11,197 nt of DNA from CALMKX01 sp044869955 (GCA_044869955.1 JBIOYC010000340.1:1-11197); one strand, 5' to 3'. Positions 1 to 7,700 are shown, numbered from the stretch's first letter. Numbers and translations: made by a program. The notes: generated by a model not told the origin, from the letters alone.

Positions 1-41
1 CGGACCCCGGCGGCTCGGTGTCGCCGGCGGGTCACCTCCGG

Positions 42-104
42 CCTCCCCCTCTCCCGGAAGGCTGGAGTGGGCGGGCCGGGAGAGGGGGACCGAGGGGGTG
101 AGGG
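42..104 (-). repeat. GC-rich palindromic repeat, copy A (hairpin downstream of the last gene)
   Basis: Begins four bases after the stop of the caspase gene. It has a perfect 13-bp inverted repeat (45-57 ccccctctcccgg with 76-88 ccgggagaggggg) around an 18-base loop. Its stop-proximal 21 bases (84-104) recur identically at 2180-2200 and 2252-2272, so this is a member of a dispersed family. The hairpin could stop transcription or protect the mRNA 3' end, but there is no T-tract on either side, so I do not call it an intrinsic terminator. Positions 1-41 beyond it hold nothing I can identify. Confidence 0.8.
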
Positions 105-107
105 CCC

Positions 108-2279
108 TCACCGCCGCACCTCCACCGGCACTCGCACCAGGCCCCAGCGCTGGGTCTCGTCCGGCCCGCGCCGGGCCATCCTCTGGGCGTGCGGCTCCGC
201 GACCTCCAGCACTTCGCGGCGGAGGGGGTCCAGGGCCGGCAGCTCGAGCCAGCGAAAGTCCGGCGGCGAGAGGCTGGCCTGGACCAGCAGGATCAGCAGC
301 AGCTCGGGGCCCGGGAAGTGGTCCGAGTCTCCCTTCAGGCGGAGCTGCCGGCGCACCGGCTCCCGCCGCACGGAGATCACCGAGCGGGCCCCCGATTGAG
401 GGAGCACCTGCTGCACCGCCCAGCGGCGGGTGAGGCCCAGCACCACTGCCTGGAGCGTCTCCCCCCCGCCGTCGACCTCCAGACCCACTGGGTCGCCAGT
501 CTGCACGGCGAGCAGCGGCGGCCCTTGTGGATCTCCCGGAGCACCACTCCAGGGCTCCTCCAGCCGGTGGCGGATCGACACCCGCACCTCCGAGCCCAGG
601 GCCCGCGCGGGCTCCGGGCCGGCCAGGTGCCACAGGCGGTGGAAGCGGGCGAGGTGGGAGAGCCGGCGGGTCAGCTCCGCCGTCGAGCGCTCGTGGCGCT
701 CGAGGGGCGCTCCGGTGTGCGGTAGGGGCGCCCCTTCGCAGTCGCCGATCACCACGCGTCCGCCAGGGTCGACCACCAAGGTGAAGGGCGCGGGCTCCTC
801 CCCGCCCACCAGCGCGAAGAGCCCACAGCCGCCGAGGCGGCTCGCACGAAGCCAGGGCTCTTCGGGCTCGAGAGGGGGGAGGAGCCGCACCCGCAGGGGT
901 TGGGCCAGGGCTACCAGCTCGGCCCGCTCGCCGGCGAGGCCACCGGGAGGCAGGGGTTCGAGGGGGAACGTCCAACAGCCGGTAGGGTGGACCTGGTCGA
1001 TGCACAGCTCCACGGCCGGGCCGCGGCCACCGGGCAGCCGAGGGCGCAGGCGCAGGCGGTCCGAGCGCTCGAGGCCGTGGGCGGCCCCTGCCGCCACCCA
1101 CACCCGCCCCGAGCCCGGCTCCACTTCCGCCACCCGGGGCCCGCGGGCCAGGCTGCCGCGTCTCTGCTCGAAGACCAGGCGGGCCACGTCCCCTTCCGCC
1201 TGGGGGCTCTGGCGGGGCACCAGGGCCTCCACCCGCGTGGCCACGCGATCGGCCAGGGCCTGCCAGGTCTCCCCCCGGGCGGCCGGCAGCTCGGCGAGCA
1301 GGGAGAGGGTGAAGGCCCCGCGCACCGGGCCACCGTGCCAGACGGCCTCGTAGGCCGCCTGCTCCCGGGTGCCGGCAGCGAGCAGCACGGCACCGGGCGG
1401 AATGGCCAGACCCAGGACCTCGAAGTCCCGCCACCGGCGCACCTTCCGCCAGCGCTCCACGAGGGCCTCGCGGGGGGCAGCCGGGCTGGGCCGACCGGCC
1501 GGGGGCCGGGCGGGGCCGGTGAACCGGCGCTCCTTCATTCCCCTGCGCAGGGCGAGCGAAGGGGCGAAGCAGGCGTCGAGGAAGACGATGGGGTGGAGGC
1601 CGCGGTTCACGGCCTCGGTCACGTACCAGTACAGCTCCACGTCCCGCAGGTAGAGACCCTCGGGGGCCTCGACGTCCCAGGGCACCAAGCAGGCATCCAA
1701 CCCGCATTCGCCCTTGATCTCCGGGTAGTCCGTGCCCTGCGGCGCGCCGTGCCCGCTCCAGAAGAACAGCACTTGCTCGCCAGGCGAGGCGCCGTCGATC
1801 AGCCGGGCCAGGGCGGTGTGGACGTTGACGTAGGAGGGCCGCTTCTCGGCGGGCACGCTCTCGTCCCAAGGGGAGAGCAGGGTGTCGATGCGCTCCTCCG
1901 GCACGCCGAGCTCCTCCACCAGGTAGCAGTGCAGGGCCAGGACGTCCGCCACGGCGCCTTCGAGGCTGTGGTCCCTGGCGCCCTCCGGAGTGAAGTACCG
2001 ATCGACTCCGACCAGCAGGGCGCGGTCCGGGCGGGGGCCCTCACCCCGGCCCCTCTCCCGACCCGCCCGCTCCTCCCTCCCGGGAGAGGGGTTCGGAGGG
2101 GGCTCGGAGGGGGGGGCAGAGTGTGATCCCATCCCACCTCCCCCTCTCCCGGGCGTGGAGGCCAGGGTGGGTCGGGAGAGGGGGACCGAGGGGGTGAGGG
2201 AAGCGAGCCGGGAGCCCCTGCCCCACGCCCGCTCGACGTCGGGATCGATGAGGGGGACCGAGGGGGTGAGGGTTCTCAT
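108..2279 (-). CDS. Caspase-like (peptidase C14 fold) cysteine protease with DUF4384-like C-terminus
   Basis: A 723-residue protein. Residues ~84-345 look like a C14 caspase-fold domain: first strand RALLVGVDRYF (86-96), catalytic His177 in FFWSGHGAP and Cys237 in VFLDACFAP, followed by the usual later segment AAGTREQAAYEAVWHGG. Residues ~590-685 resemble DUF4384, a domain I know as a frequent partner of bacterial caspases; ~345-590 is unassigned. No signal peptide is seen, so a cytoplasmic protein is likely. The ATG overlaps the preceding stop (ATGA), implying translational coupling. The first ~82 residues are low-complexity (Pro, Arg, Gly) and encoded by palindromic repeats; ATG alternatives are only residues 1 and 50, both inside the repeat. 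Substrate unknown; by family, cleavage after basic or acidic residues. I infer an executioner role in the protease set. Protease fold is confident, function is not. Confidence 0.85.
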   Translation of the reverse strand: MRTLTPSVPLIDPDVERAWGRGSRLASLTPSVPLSRPTLASTPGRGGGGMGSHSAPPSEPPPNPSPGREERAGRERGRGEGPRPDRALLVGVDRYFTPEGARDHSLEGAVADVLALHCYLVEELGVPEERIDTLLSPWDESVPAEKRPSYVNVHTALARLIDGASPGEQVLFFWSGHGAPQGTDYPEIKGECGLDACLVPWDVEAPEGLYLRDVELYWYVTEAVNRGLHPIVFLDACFAPSLALRRGMKERRFTGPARPPAGRPSPAAPREALVERWRKVRRWRDFEVLGLAIPPGAVLLAAGTREQAAYEAVWHGGPVRGAFTLSLLAELPAARGETWQALADRVATRVEALVPRQSPQAEGDVARLVFEQRRGSLARGPRVAEVEPGSGRVWVAAGAAHGLERSDRLRLRPRLPGGRGPAVELCIDQVHPTGCWTFPLEPLPPGGLAGERAELVALAQPLRVRLLPPLEPEEPWLRASRLGGCGLFALVGGEEPAPFTLVVDPGGRVVIGDCEGAPLPHTGAPLERHERSTAELTRRLSHLARFHRLWHLAGPEPARALGSEVRVSIRHRLEEPWSGAPGDPQGPPLLAVQTGDPVGLEVDGGGETLQAVVLGLTRRWAVQQVLPQSGARSVISVRREPVRRQLRLKGDSDHFPGPELLLILLVQASLSPPDFRWLELPALDPLRREVLEVAEPHAQRMARRGPDETQRWGLVRVPVEVRR
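2038..2272. repeat. GC-rich palindromic repeat, composite copy B, at a gene junction and within the caspase N-terminus
   Basis: Two hairpins plus a partial unit. Hairpin 1: perfect 11-bp stem 2050-2060 with 2081-2091, 20-base loop. Hairpin 2: perfect 12-bp stem 2140-2151 with 2173-2184, 21-base loop. The 21-base end motif occurs twice (2180-2200 and 2252-2272). The two hairpins carry their outer 'ctcaccccc'-type ends in opposite orientation, so the unit is a head-to-head composite. It is translated as the N-terminal ~82 residues of the caspase gene, giving the peptide LTPSVPL twice (residues 4-10 and 28-34). Confidence 0.85.
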
Positions 2280-3661
2280 CGCACCACCCGGGCGGCCGGG
2301 TCCCCCAGGATCTGGAAGTAGCGGGCGTCCGCCTCGGCCAGCAGGAAATGGGCCGCGAGCGCCTCGTCCACGGGCTCGCCCAGGCCGCGCAAGCCAGCCC
2401 GCACCGCCCTCGCCAGGTCCTCCGCCCTCTCGCTCACGGCCTGGAAGGCCTCGCCCAGGCGGCGGCCGGCCGCGAGCTCACCGGCCAGCTCGGTGAACAG
2501 CTTCGGCCTCGCCACGCCGGCGGGGGTGAGGAAGGAAGCGAGGAAGGCGCGATCCACGTGGCCGACCACGGCCTGCGCCCCCTGCGCCAGAAGCCGCTGG
2601 GGCAGGGGGGAGAGGCGTGGCCCGCTCGGATGGCGCAGGGGACCGGGCTCGAAGGGATCGAGCTCGGGCAGCCCGGCGCCGAAGCAGGCGAAGAGCACGG
2701 CAACCAGGCCGGCGAGGTCCGCCCCGGCGGGCACGTCGTCGGCGGTGAGGACGTGGCCGCGATCGAGCCCACCGCTGCCGGGGCCCGGCCAGTCCTGGGT
2801 GACCAGGGCGCCCAGCACCTCCGGGGCGCCGCTCATCGGCCCGCAGCCGTGGCCTGCCGTGAACAGGAGCCCCGGAGAACGGGCGAGGAGCTCGCGCAGG
2901 GCAGCCCGGCTCGCCGCGGCCCCGACCCGGGCATCGACCGCGCCGGCACCGAGCACGGCGGTCAGCTTCTCGATGACCGCCGGCACCAGCTCCTCGGTGG
3001 TGATCCCGGTGGCGAGGTCGTTGAGGTTGTGGGGAGCGAAGACCGAGGCCGAGCGTGTGGCCCGATCGCCCCCCTCGCCCCGGCGCTCGGCGGCCACCAC
3101 GCTCTCGGCCCAGCGGCGGGCGTCCTCCGGGTCCTCGAACCACACCCTCCCCACCAGGCGCTCGAGGGATAGCTCGCTCTGGAAGTCGAAGGAGATCCGC
3201 TCCGGCGAGCCCACCAGCAACAGGTAGGCGGGGACCTCCTTGGGATCCACCAGCCCGTGCATGCCCCCTCGGCGCACGAACCAGGCATCGGCCGAATCCC
3301 TGGCTCCCACCCCTCGAGCACCGCGGTACTCGCGGTCGAGGGCTCGCCCGGTCCGGCGCGACTGCTCGCGGCGCAGCTCGAGCAAGGGAGCGAGGGCCTC
3401 GAGAAGGGCCTCCGCTTGCTCGTCCCCCTCGGCCAGCACCACGCCCCAGCCACTGGTGGCGAGGTCCCCGAAGTCGACACCCGCGATCGGCTTCGATCGA
3501 GATCTCAGCGCGGCATCCAGTCCGGCAAAAGCCTGGAGGACCTCGGCCGGGGAGCGGGGCGGCAGCAGGTACTCGCCGGTTTCGAAGTCGAGGCCCAGAG
3601 CGAGGAAGGAGGCGTCCCCTCCAGCGGACCGACCTTTCGTCTCCGGTTGGCGCGAGCTCAC
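2276..3661 (-). CDS. Divergent C25 (gingipain)/CHAT-like putative cysteine peptidase
   Basis: A 461-residue protein without signal peptide or membrane segment. Residues ~144-192 (AYLLLVGSPERI ... LVGRVWFEDPEDARRWAESV) resemble the strand-plus-'vGR' segment that precedes the catalytic part of C25 peptidases. The putative His is His271 in LLFTAGHGCG and the Cys is Cys326 in AVLFACFGAG, the order and spacing of a caspase/gingipain fold. Residues ~355-400 keep an LLAQGAQAVVGHVDRAF segment like the post-Cys helix of CHAT proteins. Start is GTG at 3661, chosen because GGAGGTGG (3665-3672) lies just upstream and the GTGA overlaps the stop of the preceding gene; it in turn overlaps the next gene by ATGA. 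The three genes 3999-108 are therefore a tightly coupled unit. I do not know the family by name; a peptidase-fold protein that binds rather than cleaves is possible. Confidence 0.75.
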   Translation of the reverse strand: MSSRQPETKGRSAGGDASFLALGLDFETGEYLLPPRSPAEVLQAFAGLDAALRSRSKPIAGVDFGDLATSGWGVVLAEGDEQAEALLEALAPLLELRREQSRRTGRALDREYRGARGVGARDSADAWFVRRGGMHGLVDPKEVPAYLLLVGSPERISFDFQSELSLERLVGRVWFEDPEDARRWAESVVAAERRGEGGDRATRSASVFAPHNLNDLATGITTEELVPAVIEKLTAVLGAGAVDARVGAAASRAALRELLARSPGLLFTAGHGCGPMSGAPEVLGALVTQDWPGPGSGGLDRGHVLTADDVPAGADLAGLVAVLFACFGAGLPELDPFEPGPLRHPSGPRLSPLPQRLLAQGAQAVVGHVDRAFLASFLTPAGVARPKLFTELAGELAAGRRLGEAFQAVSERAEDLARAVRAGLRGLGEPVDEALAAHFLLAEADARYFQILGDPAARVVR

Positions 3662-3999
3662 CGGCCACCTCCGACGGGCATGTCGATCTTGGGATCGGGC
3701 TTGGGCTCAGGCCCCACGGGTGGCTCCGGCTCGAGGCTCGTGCCACCGCCGGCCGGCACCGGCGGCAGGACGAAGCGCAGGGCGATCGAAATCTCGACCG
3801 AGCCGTCCGCCTTGCGGCGGATCGAGCCGCGGATGGCGGCGTCGGCCACGCCGGATCCCACCACCGGCATGTCGATCTTCGGGTCTGGCTTGGGGTCGGG
3901 CCCCACCGGCGGCTCCGGCTCGAGGGCCCCACTTCTTCCTCGCGGGGCGATCTGGGGGTCGTCGGTCAGGGCTTTCGAGGCTCTCGGGTCGAGGCGCAT
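3658..3999 (-). CDS. Small proline-rich protein with a duplicated 20-residue peptide; function unknown
   Basis: A 113-residue protein with no recognised family, signal peptide or membrane span. Residues 26-45 and 89-108 are the same 20-residue peptide (EPEPPVGPxPKPDPKIDMP core) with a single Asp/Glu difference. They flank a ~43-residue segment whose middle (GVADAAIRGSIRRKADGSVEISIALRF, split here as GVADAAIRGSIRRK + ADGSVEISIALRF) looks able to form a beta hairpin. The ATG at 3999 has a strong Shine-Dalgarno (GGAGGGAA at 4004-4011). Its TGA is overlapped by the GTG of the C25/CHAT-like gene, so the two products are probably made in step. This suggests a partner, adaptor, inhibitor or substrate of the neighbouring proteases; that is inference. 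The real existence of the gene is supported by the start signal, the overlap and the protein-level conservation of the repeat. Confidence 0.75.
   Translation of the reverse strand: MRLDPRASKALTDDPQIAPRGRSGALEPEPPVGPDPKPDPKIDMPVVGSGVADAAIRGSIRRKADGSVEISIALRFVLPPVPAGGGTSLEPEPPVGPEPKPDPKIDMPVGGGR
3665..3672 (-). promoter_or_regulatory. Shine-Dalgarno site of the C25/CHAT-like gene
   Basis: GGAGGTGG ending close upstream of the GTG at 3661. It decides the GTG start and lies inside the last codons of the preceding small gene (the PVGGGR tail), consistent with coupled translation. Confidence 0.7.
3677..3735 (-). repeat. Direct repeat encoding the C-terminal copy of the 20-residue peptide
   Basis: 59 bases, identical to 3866-3924 at 52 of 59 positions by my alignment and offset by 189 bases (63 codons). 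Six of the seven base differences do not change the peptide. Confidence 0.85.
3866..3924 (-). repeat. Direct repeat encoding the N-terminal copy of the 20-residue peptide
   Basis: Partner of 3677-3735. The repeats are in the same orientation and reading frame; the only residue difference is Asp35 here versus Glu98 in the other copy. Confidence 0.85.
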
Positions 4000-4003
4000 G
4001 GCG

Positions 4004-4011
4004 TTCCCTCC
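4004..4011 (-). promoter_or_regulatory. Shine-Dalgarno site of the small proline-rich gene
   Basis: GGAGGGAA with the GGAGG core seven bases from the ATG at 3999. It is among the strongest ribosome-binding sites in the window and supports independent translation initiation of the 3999-108 gene group. Confidence 0.7.
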
Positions 4012-4024
4012 GGGGGCGGGTCAC

Positions 4025-4065
4025 GGAGCGGAGAGAGCCACGCACCGTGGCCCGACCTCCGCTCC
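4025..4065. promoter_or_regulatory. Nested inverted repeat in the gap between vapC and the small proline-rich gene
   Basis: Outer arms ggagcgga (4025-4032) and tccgctcc (4058-4065) pair perfectly over 8 bp; inner arms gccac (4037-4041) and gtggc (4047-4051) pair over 5 bp around a five-base loop. It lies in the 110-base gene-free stretch 4000-4109. It could be an operator, a 5'-leader structure, or a transcription attenuator lacking a T-tract. No clear -35/-10 pair is visible next to it. In GC-rich DNA a structure like this may also arise by chance. Confidence 0.3.
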
Positions 4066-4109
4066 TGTCCCTTCCGAGACGGAACGGGGAGAGAAGTTCG
4101 CTGGGCGAA

Positions 4110-4517
4110 TCAGGGAAGGAGAGTCAGAGGCAGCTTGAGGCGCACGGCGCCGAAATCGCGGCGGTCCGTGGTGGCCACTCGTCCGAGCCCCATCAACTCG
4201 GCGATCGCCATCACCGCCGCATCGACGAAGCCGAGTCGCAGGTCGGTGTAGTCGCGGTTCAGCTCAGCCACCCGCGCGTAGCCTTCCCGCGGCAAGTCCA
4301 CCACGAAGAAATCACCTTCGCCGAGGCCGAGATAGAAACTGGCCTGGGCACGCTGGCCGAGCTCCCGGCCGAGCAGGTGGTCCACCTCCGGAATCACCGG
4401 CGAAGGCACGATCAAGGCTCCAACCTCTTGGCTGAAGAGGGCCAGCATCTGCTGATGCCAGGGATCCTTGCGATCGTAGTAGGCGACGAGGGCGCCGGTG
4501 TCCAGAAGGACGGCCAT
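4110..4517 (-). CDS. vapC: PIN-domain toxin, VapC family (putative ribonuclease)
   Basis: A 135-residue single PIN domain, the usual VapC length. The acidic metal-binding residues are all present: Asp6 in the opening VLLDTGAL, Glu44 in VIPEVDHLL, Asp99 in GFVDAAVMA and Asp118 in ATTDRRDF. VapC toxins are Mg2+-dependent endoribonucleases acting on tRNA or rRNA and neutralised by the antitoxin encoded just upstream. Here the ATG lies six bases after the stop of the ribbon-helix-helix antitoxin gene, the standard arrangement for joint expression. The pair sits between two protease genes of the same strand with only 35 bases to the upstream gene, so read-through transcription is plausible. The RNA target cannot be read from the sequence. 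Confidence 0.88.
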   Translation of the reverse strand: MAVLLDTGALVAYYDRKDPWHQQMLALFSQEVGALIVPSPVIPEVDHLLGRELGQRAQASFYLGLGEGDFFVVDLPREGYARVAELNRDYTDLRLGFVDAAVMAIAELMGLGRVATTDRRDFGAVRLKLPLTLLP

Positions 4518-4523
4518 GGGGAC

Positions 4524-4754
4524 CTACTCGCGACCGAAGCCGTGCAGGTCCAACAGCTCTTCCGCGCGGTCGGCCACGTCGCCCCGGGCGCTCGAGAACT
4601 CCCCTCCACCCGGCGGCAGCCGGCGTGGACGGTCTGCAAAGTGAGCGCGGACCACCTCGCGCAGCAGCTGAGCCATCGACTTCTTCTGCCGCTGAGCCTC
4701 GAGCTTCAGCAGGATTTCCAGATCCGCGTCGAGATGGACGGTGGTGCGATGCAT
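4524..4754 (-). CDS. vapB: Ribbon-helix-helix antitoxin, VapB/CopG type
   Basis: A 76-residue protein. Residues ~3-40 (RTTVHLDADLEILLKLEAQ, then KSMAQLLREVVRAHF) fit a ribbon-helix-helix DNA-binding domain: a short strand for the DNA groove and two helices for dimerisation. The C-terminal tail (RAEELLDLHGFGRE) is the kind of helix that plugs the toxin's active site. It precedes and pairs with the PIN-domain gene six bases downstream, and is expected to repress its own promoter. The ATG at 4754 has no purine-rich ribosome-binding site; an extended -10-like motif lies seven bases upstream, so leaderless translation is possible. Confidence 0.82.
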   Translation of the reverse strand: MHRTTVHLDADLEILLKLEAQRQKKSMAQLLREVVRAHFADRPRRLPPGGGEFSSARGDVADRAEELLDLHGFGRE

Positions 4755-4761
4755 ATGGCGG

Positions 4762-4770
4762 AGGCTAGCA
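4762..4770 (-). promoter_or_regulatory. Possible extended -10 element of a leaderless vapBC promoter
   Basis: TGCTAGCCT on the minus strand matches the pattern TGnTAnnnT and ends seven bases before the vapB ATG, which would put the transcription start at or next to the start codon. No convincing -35 hexamer is found at 17-18 bases upstream. Weak evidence, supported mainly by the lack of a Shine-Dalgarno at vapB. Confidence 0.25.
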
Positions 4771-4789
4771 CAGGTGTCCCGCGCTGACC

Positions 4790-7700
4790 CTACCGATCCC
4801 TCTCCACCAAGACGAATCCGGCCCAGTGGTAGGGGTGGGACCAGCGGGGGTCCGCGGCCAGGGCCCGCTGGGCGGCAGCCAGCGCTTCGGCCGGAGGCCG
4901 GCGCCCCTCGAGCAGCTGCTCGTAGAAGCGGTCCATCAGCTGGGCCGTAGCCTCCTCCTCCACGTCCCAGAGGGTCACCAGCACCTGCCGGGCCCCGGCG
5001 GCCAGGAAGCCCTGCGTCAGTCCCAGGAGCCCCTCGCCCCGCAGCTCCTGCCCGAGGGCCGTCGAGCAGGCCGAGAGCACCACCAGCTCGGCCGAGAGGA
5101 CCAGCTCGTCGAGCCGGTATGCCCAGAGGATGCCGTCCAGGGGCCGGCCTTCGGCGTCGTATTGGGACAGAGCCAGACCGGAAAGCTCCGGGTGCTCGGT
5201 GTCGAGCAGGCCGTGGGTGGCGAAATGGACGATCGAAGCCGACGCCAACCGGCCGGAGAGCACGTTCTCGACCGAAGCCTCAGTTCCCGTCAGCTCGAGG
5301 CGGCGCTCCGGGGGCACGCGGGCCAGGATGGCCGCCGCCTCCTTGCCCGTGGCGGGAAGCGACGCCAGCCAACCGGATGAGAAGCCCGAGGCGTCCGCCA
5401 GCCAAGCCGGCAGGCCCCGGCGGCCCGCGGCAGCCAGTCGCGGGTCGTCCTGCACGTAGACCGGGTTGGCGACGACGGCGACCGTGGGACCCTCTCCCGC
5501 TCGGCCCCCCTCTTCCGGCCCTCCCACTCCAGCCTTCCGGGACAGGGGGAAGCCGGAGAGGAGAGCCCTCCCGAGGTCCTCTCCGCGCGCGGGGGAACCC
5601 ACCCCCTTCTGAACCCCTCTCCCGGGCGTGGAGGTCGGGTGGGTCGGGAGAGGGGCAGGGGTGAGGGTCTCCGCCCACACCGCCAGCGAAGGCGTCGTCG
5701 AGACCTCGTGGCCCTCGAGCAACAAGCCGAAGGGCACGTAGTGCAGGGCGCCGTCCGGCACCAGGATCAGACGGCTGCCGCCGAGCTCCCCGGCCGGCCA
5801 CAGGACCCGCCGGGCCAGGTCGGCCGCGGCGACCTCGATCTCCTCCGGCTCGGCCTCGAGCCCTTCGCCCAGCAGCTCGTGGAGGGCGCGGGCGGCCGGC
5901 TCGATCTCCTGGCGCGGTGGCAGCTCGACCGACACCATCTCCCCGCTGCGCTCCCGTCCCGGGCCGAGCATCCACAGCCAGCTGCGCTCGTCGCCCAGGG
6001 CGTAGACCAGCAGCCTCTCTCCTTCGACGAGGCGGCCTTGCGCCTCGGCTAGGGCGGACAGCGAAGGGGGCTCGGCCAACCACGCGCGACGGCTCTCGCG
6101 GGCACGGGACTCGTCCCACTCGCGGCTCAGGCGGGTGATCTCGCGCTCCAGCTCCCCAACGGCCGGGCCGCCTTCGCCGCGCGAGGTGAGCCGCAGGAGC
6201 TCGATCCGGGCTCGCTCCAGGTCCGCCTCGATCGGTGCGCGCTGCCCCGCGCCGACCGGCTCCCGGAGCTCGTTCTCCCTCGCCGCCTCGAGGGCGTCGA
6301 GCAGCAACCGAGCCCGCCCCCGTTCCGCGGCCAGCAGGGCCCGCCGCGCCCAGCCACGGCCGGGCCAGTCGCGTTCGAGATCCATCGAGACCTCGACCAG
6401 CAGCTCGACGTAGCGCTGCCGGTCGCCGAAGAAGCTGCCCCGTGCCCCCTCTGCGGCCAGCCCCTGGCGAGTGGCTTCCGCCAGCTCCACGGCCTCGGCC
6501 GCAGCGGCGCGGGCCTCCTCCAGCCGGCCGAGCTTGCGCAGAGAGCGGCCCAGGCCCCAGAGGGCACCGGGTAGGTCCCGCGAGCCGGCGAGGGCGCGGT
6601 GCAGGGCCACCGCCCTCTCGAGGTGGGGCAGCCCCGCCGCCGGCTGTCCCGAGCGCTCGAGGATCCAGCCGAGGTTCATCCGCAGGTAGGCCTCGAGCCG
6701 TGAGCCCTCCCCGGGGCGCACTCCGGCGAGCCCCTCTTCCACCAGCTGCCGGGCCCCTTCGCCGTCGCCGAGATCGAAGCGGGTCTGCGCCAGGTCATTC
6801 AAGGCGTAGCCGAGGCTCTCGGGGTCGGCGATGGCCCGCTCCAGGGCGAGGGCCTCGCGAAGAGCCCGCTCGGAGGCGCCAAGGTTTCCCTGCCGGCGCT
6901 CCAGGGTGCCCCGGTGGCCCAGGACCAGGGCGAGGGTGGCGGGATCGTCGGCCAAGCGCGCGGCCGACTCGGCCTCGGCCAGGGCCTCGGCCGCGGGCTC
7001 CAGGTGGCGCAGCCAGAGGTAGACGTCGGCGAGCTTGGCGAGAGTGACGGAGAGGCGTTTCGGACTCTCGCTCTCTCGCCACAGCCGAGCTGCCGCCCGA
7101 AAGCGCTCGATCGCCGCCAGGGGTCGGCCCTGGGCCCGTTCCAGCAGGCCGAGGAGGTGGAGGCTGCTGGCGTGGCGCTTCGCGAGCTCGACCGGGTGGG
7201 AGGGCGAGCCGACTTCGAGCCGCTCCCAGGTCTCGAGGGCTTCGAGCAGCAGCGGCCTGGCCGGGCCGGGCTGCCCCAGCTGCTCGATCTGTAGCTCGCC
7301 CTGCTCTTCGAGGGCCGTGGCCCGGTCGCGGGCGGCTCCGGCCCGGCCATAGGCCGCGGCGGCCCGACCCCACAGATCCGCCGCCTCCGCCCAGCGTTCT
7401 GCGCCGTCGGCGAGCGTGGCCAGCCGCTGCCAGGCCCGGCCCTCGGCGAGGCCTTCGCCGACCTCCGCGAACGCTTGCACGGCTCGTCGATAGGCCGCCT
7501 CCGCAGCTCCTGGCCCGCTGGCCCGGCGGTGCGCCTCGGCTTCGAGATAGAGCCCAAAGGCCCGGGCTCGGCGGCGGTCCTGCTCCGTGGCAGTGCCGTG
7601 TTGCAGCTCGAGCCGGTAGGCCCACACCGGGGTCTCTTCGAAGCGGATCTCGAGGGTGTAGGAGCCCGCCGCCTCGGCCACCCACCACAGTTCCTCCCGA

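Noticed and set aside
42..104. Intrinsic terminator after the caspase gene
   Set aside because: The hairpin is strong but there is no run of T on either strand, and the same hairpin occurs inside coding DNA, so it is better called a repeat.
900..2126. Long plus-strand open frame of 408 codons
   Set aside because: It is antisense to the caspase gene, has no recognisable domain and is Gly/Ala/Arg/His-rich as expected for a shadow frame in GC-rich DNA.
2038..2272. CRISPR-like array
   Set aside because: The repeated pieces are palindromic, of uneven spacing and mixed orientation, with no regular spacers.
2478..3932. Minus-strand open frame of 484 codons overlapping the C25-like and small-protein genes
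   Set aside because: Arg/Ala/Pro-rich without motifs; the overlapping frames have ribosome-binding sites, overlaps and a caspase-type dyad.
3240..4787. Plus-strand open frame of 515 codons
   Set aside because: It runs antisense across four well-supported minus-strand genes (C25-like, small protein, vapC, vapB) and shows no domain.
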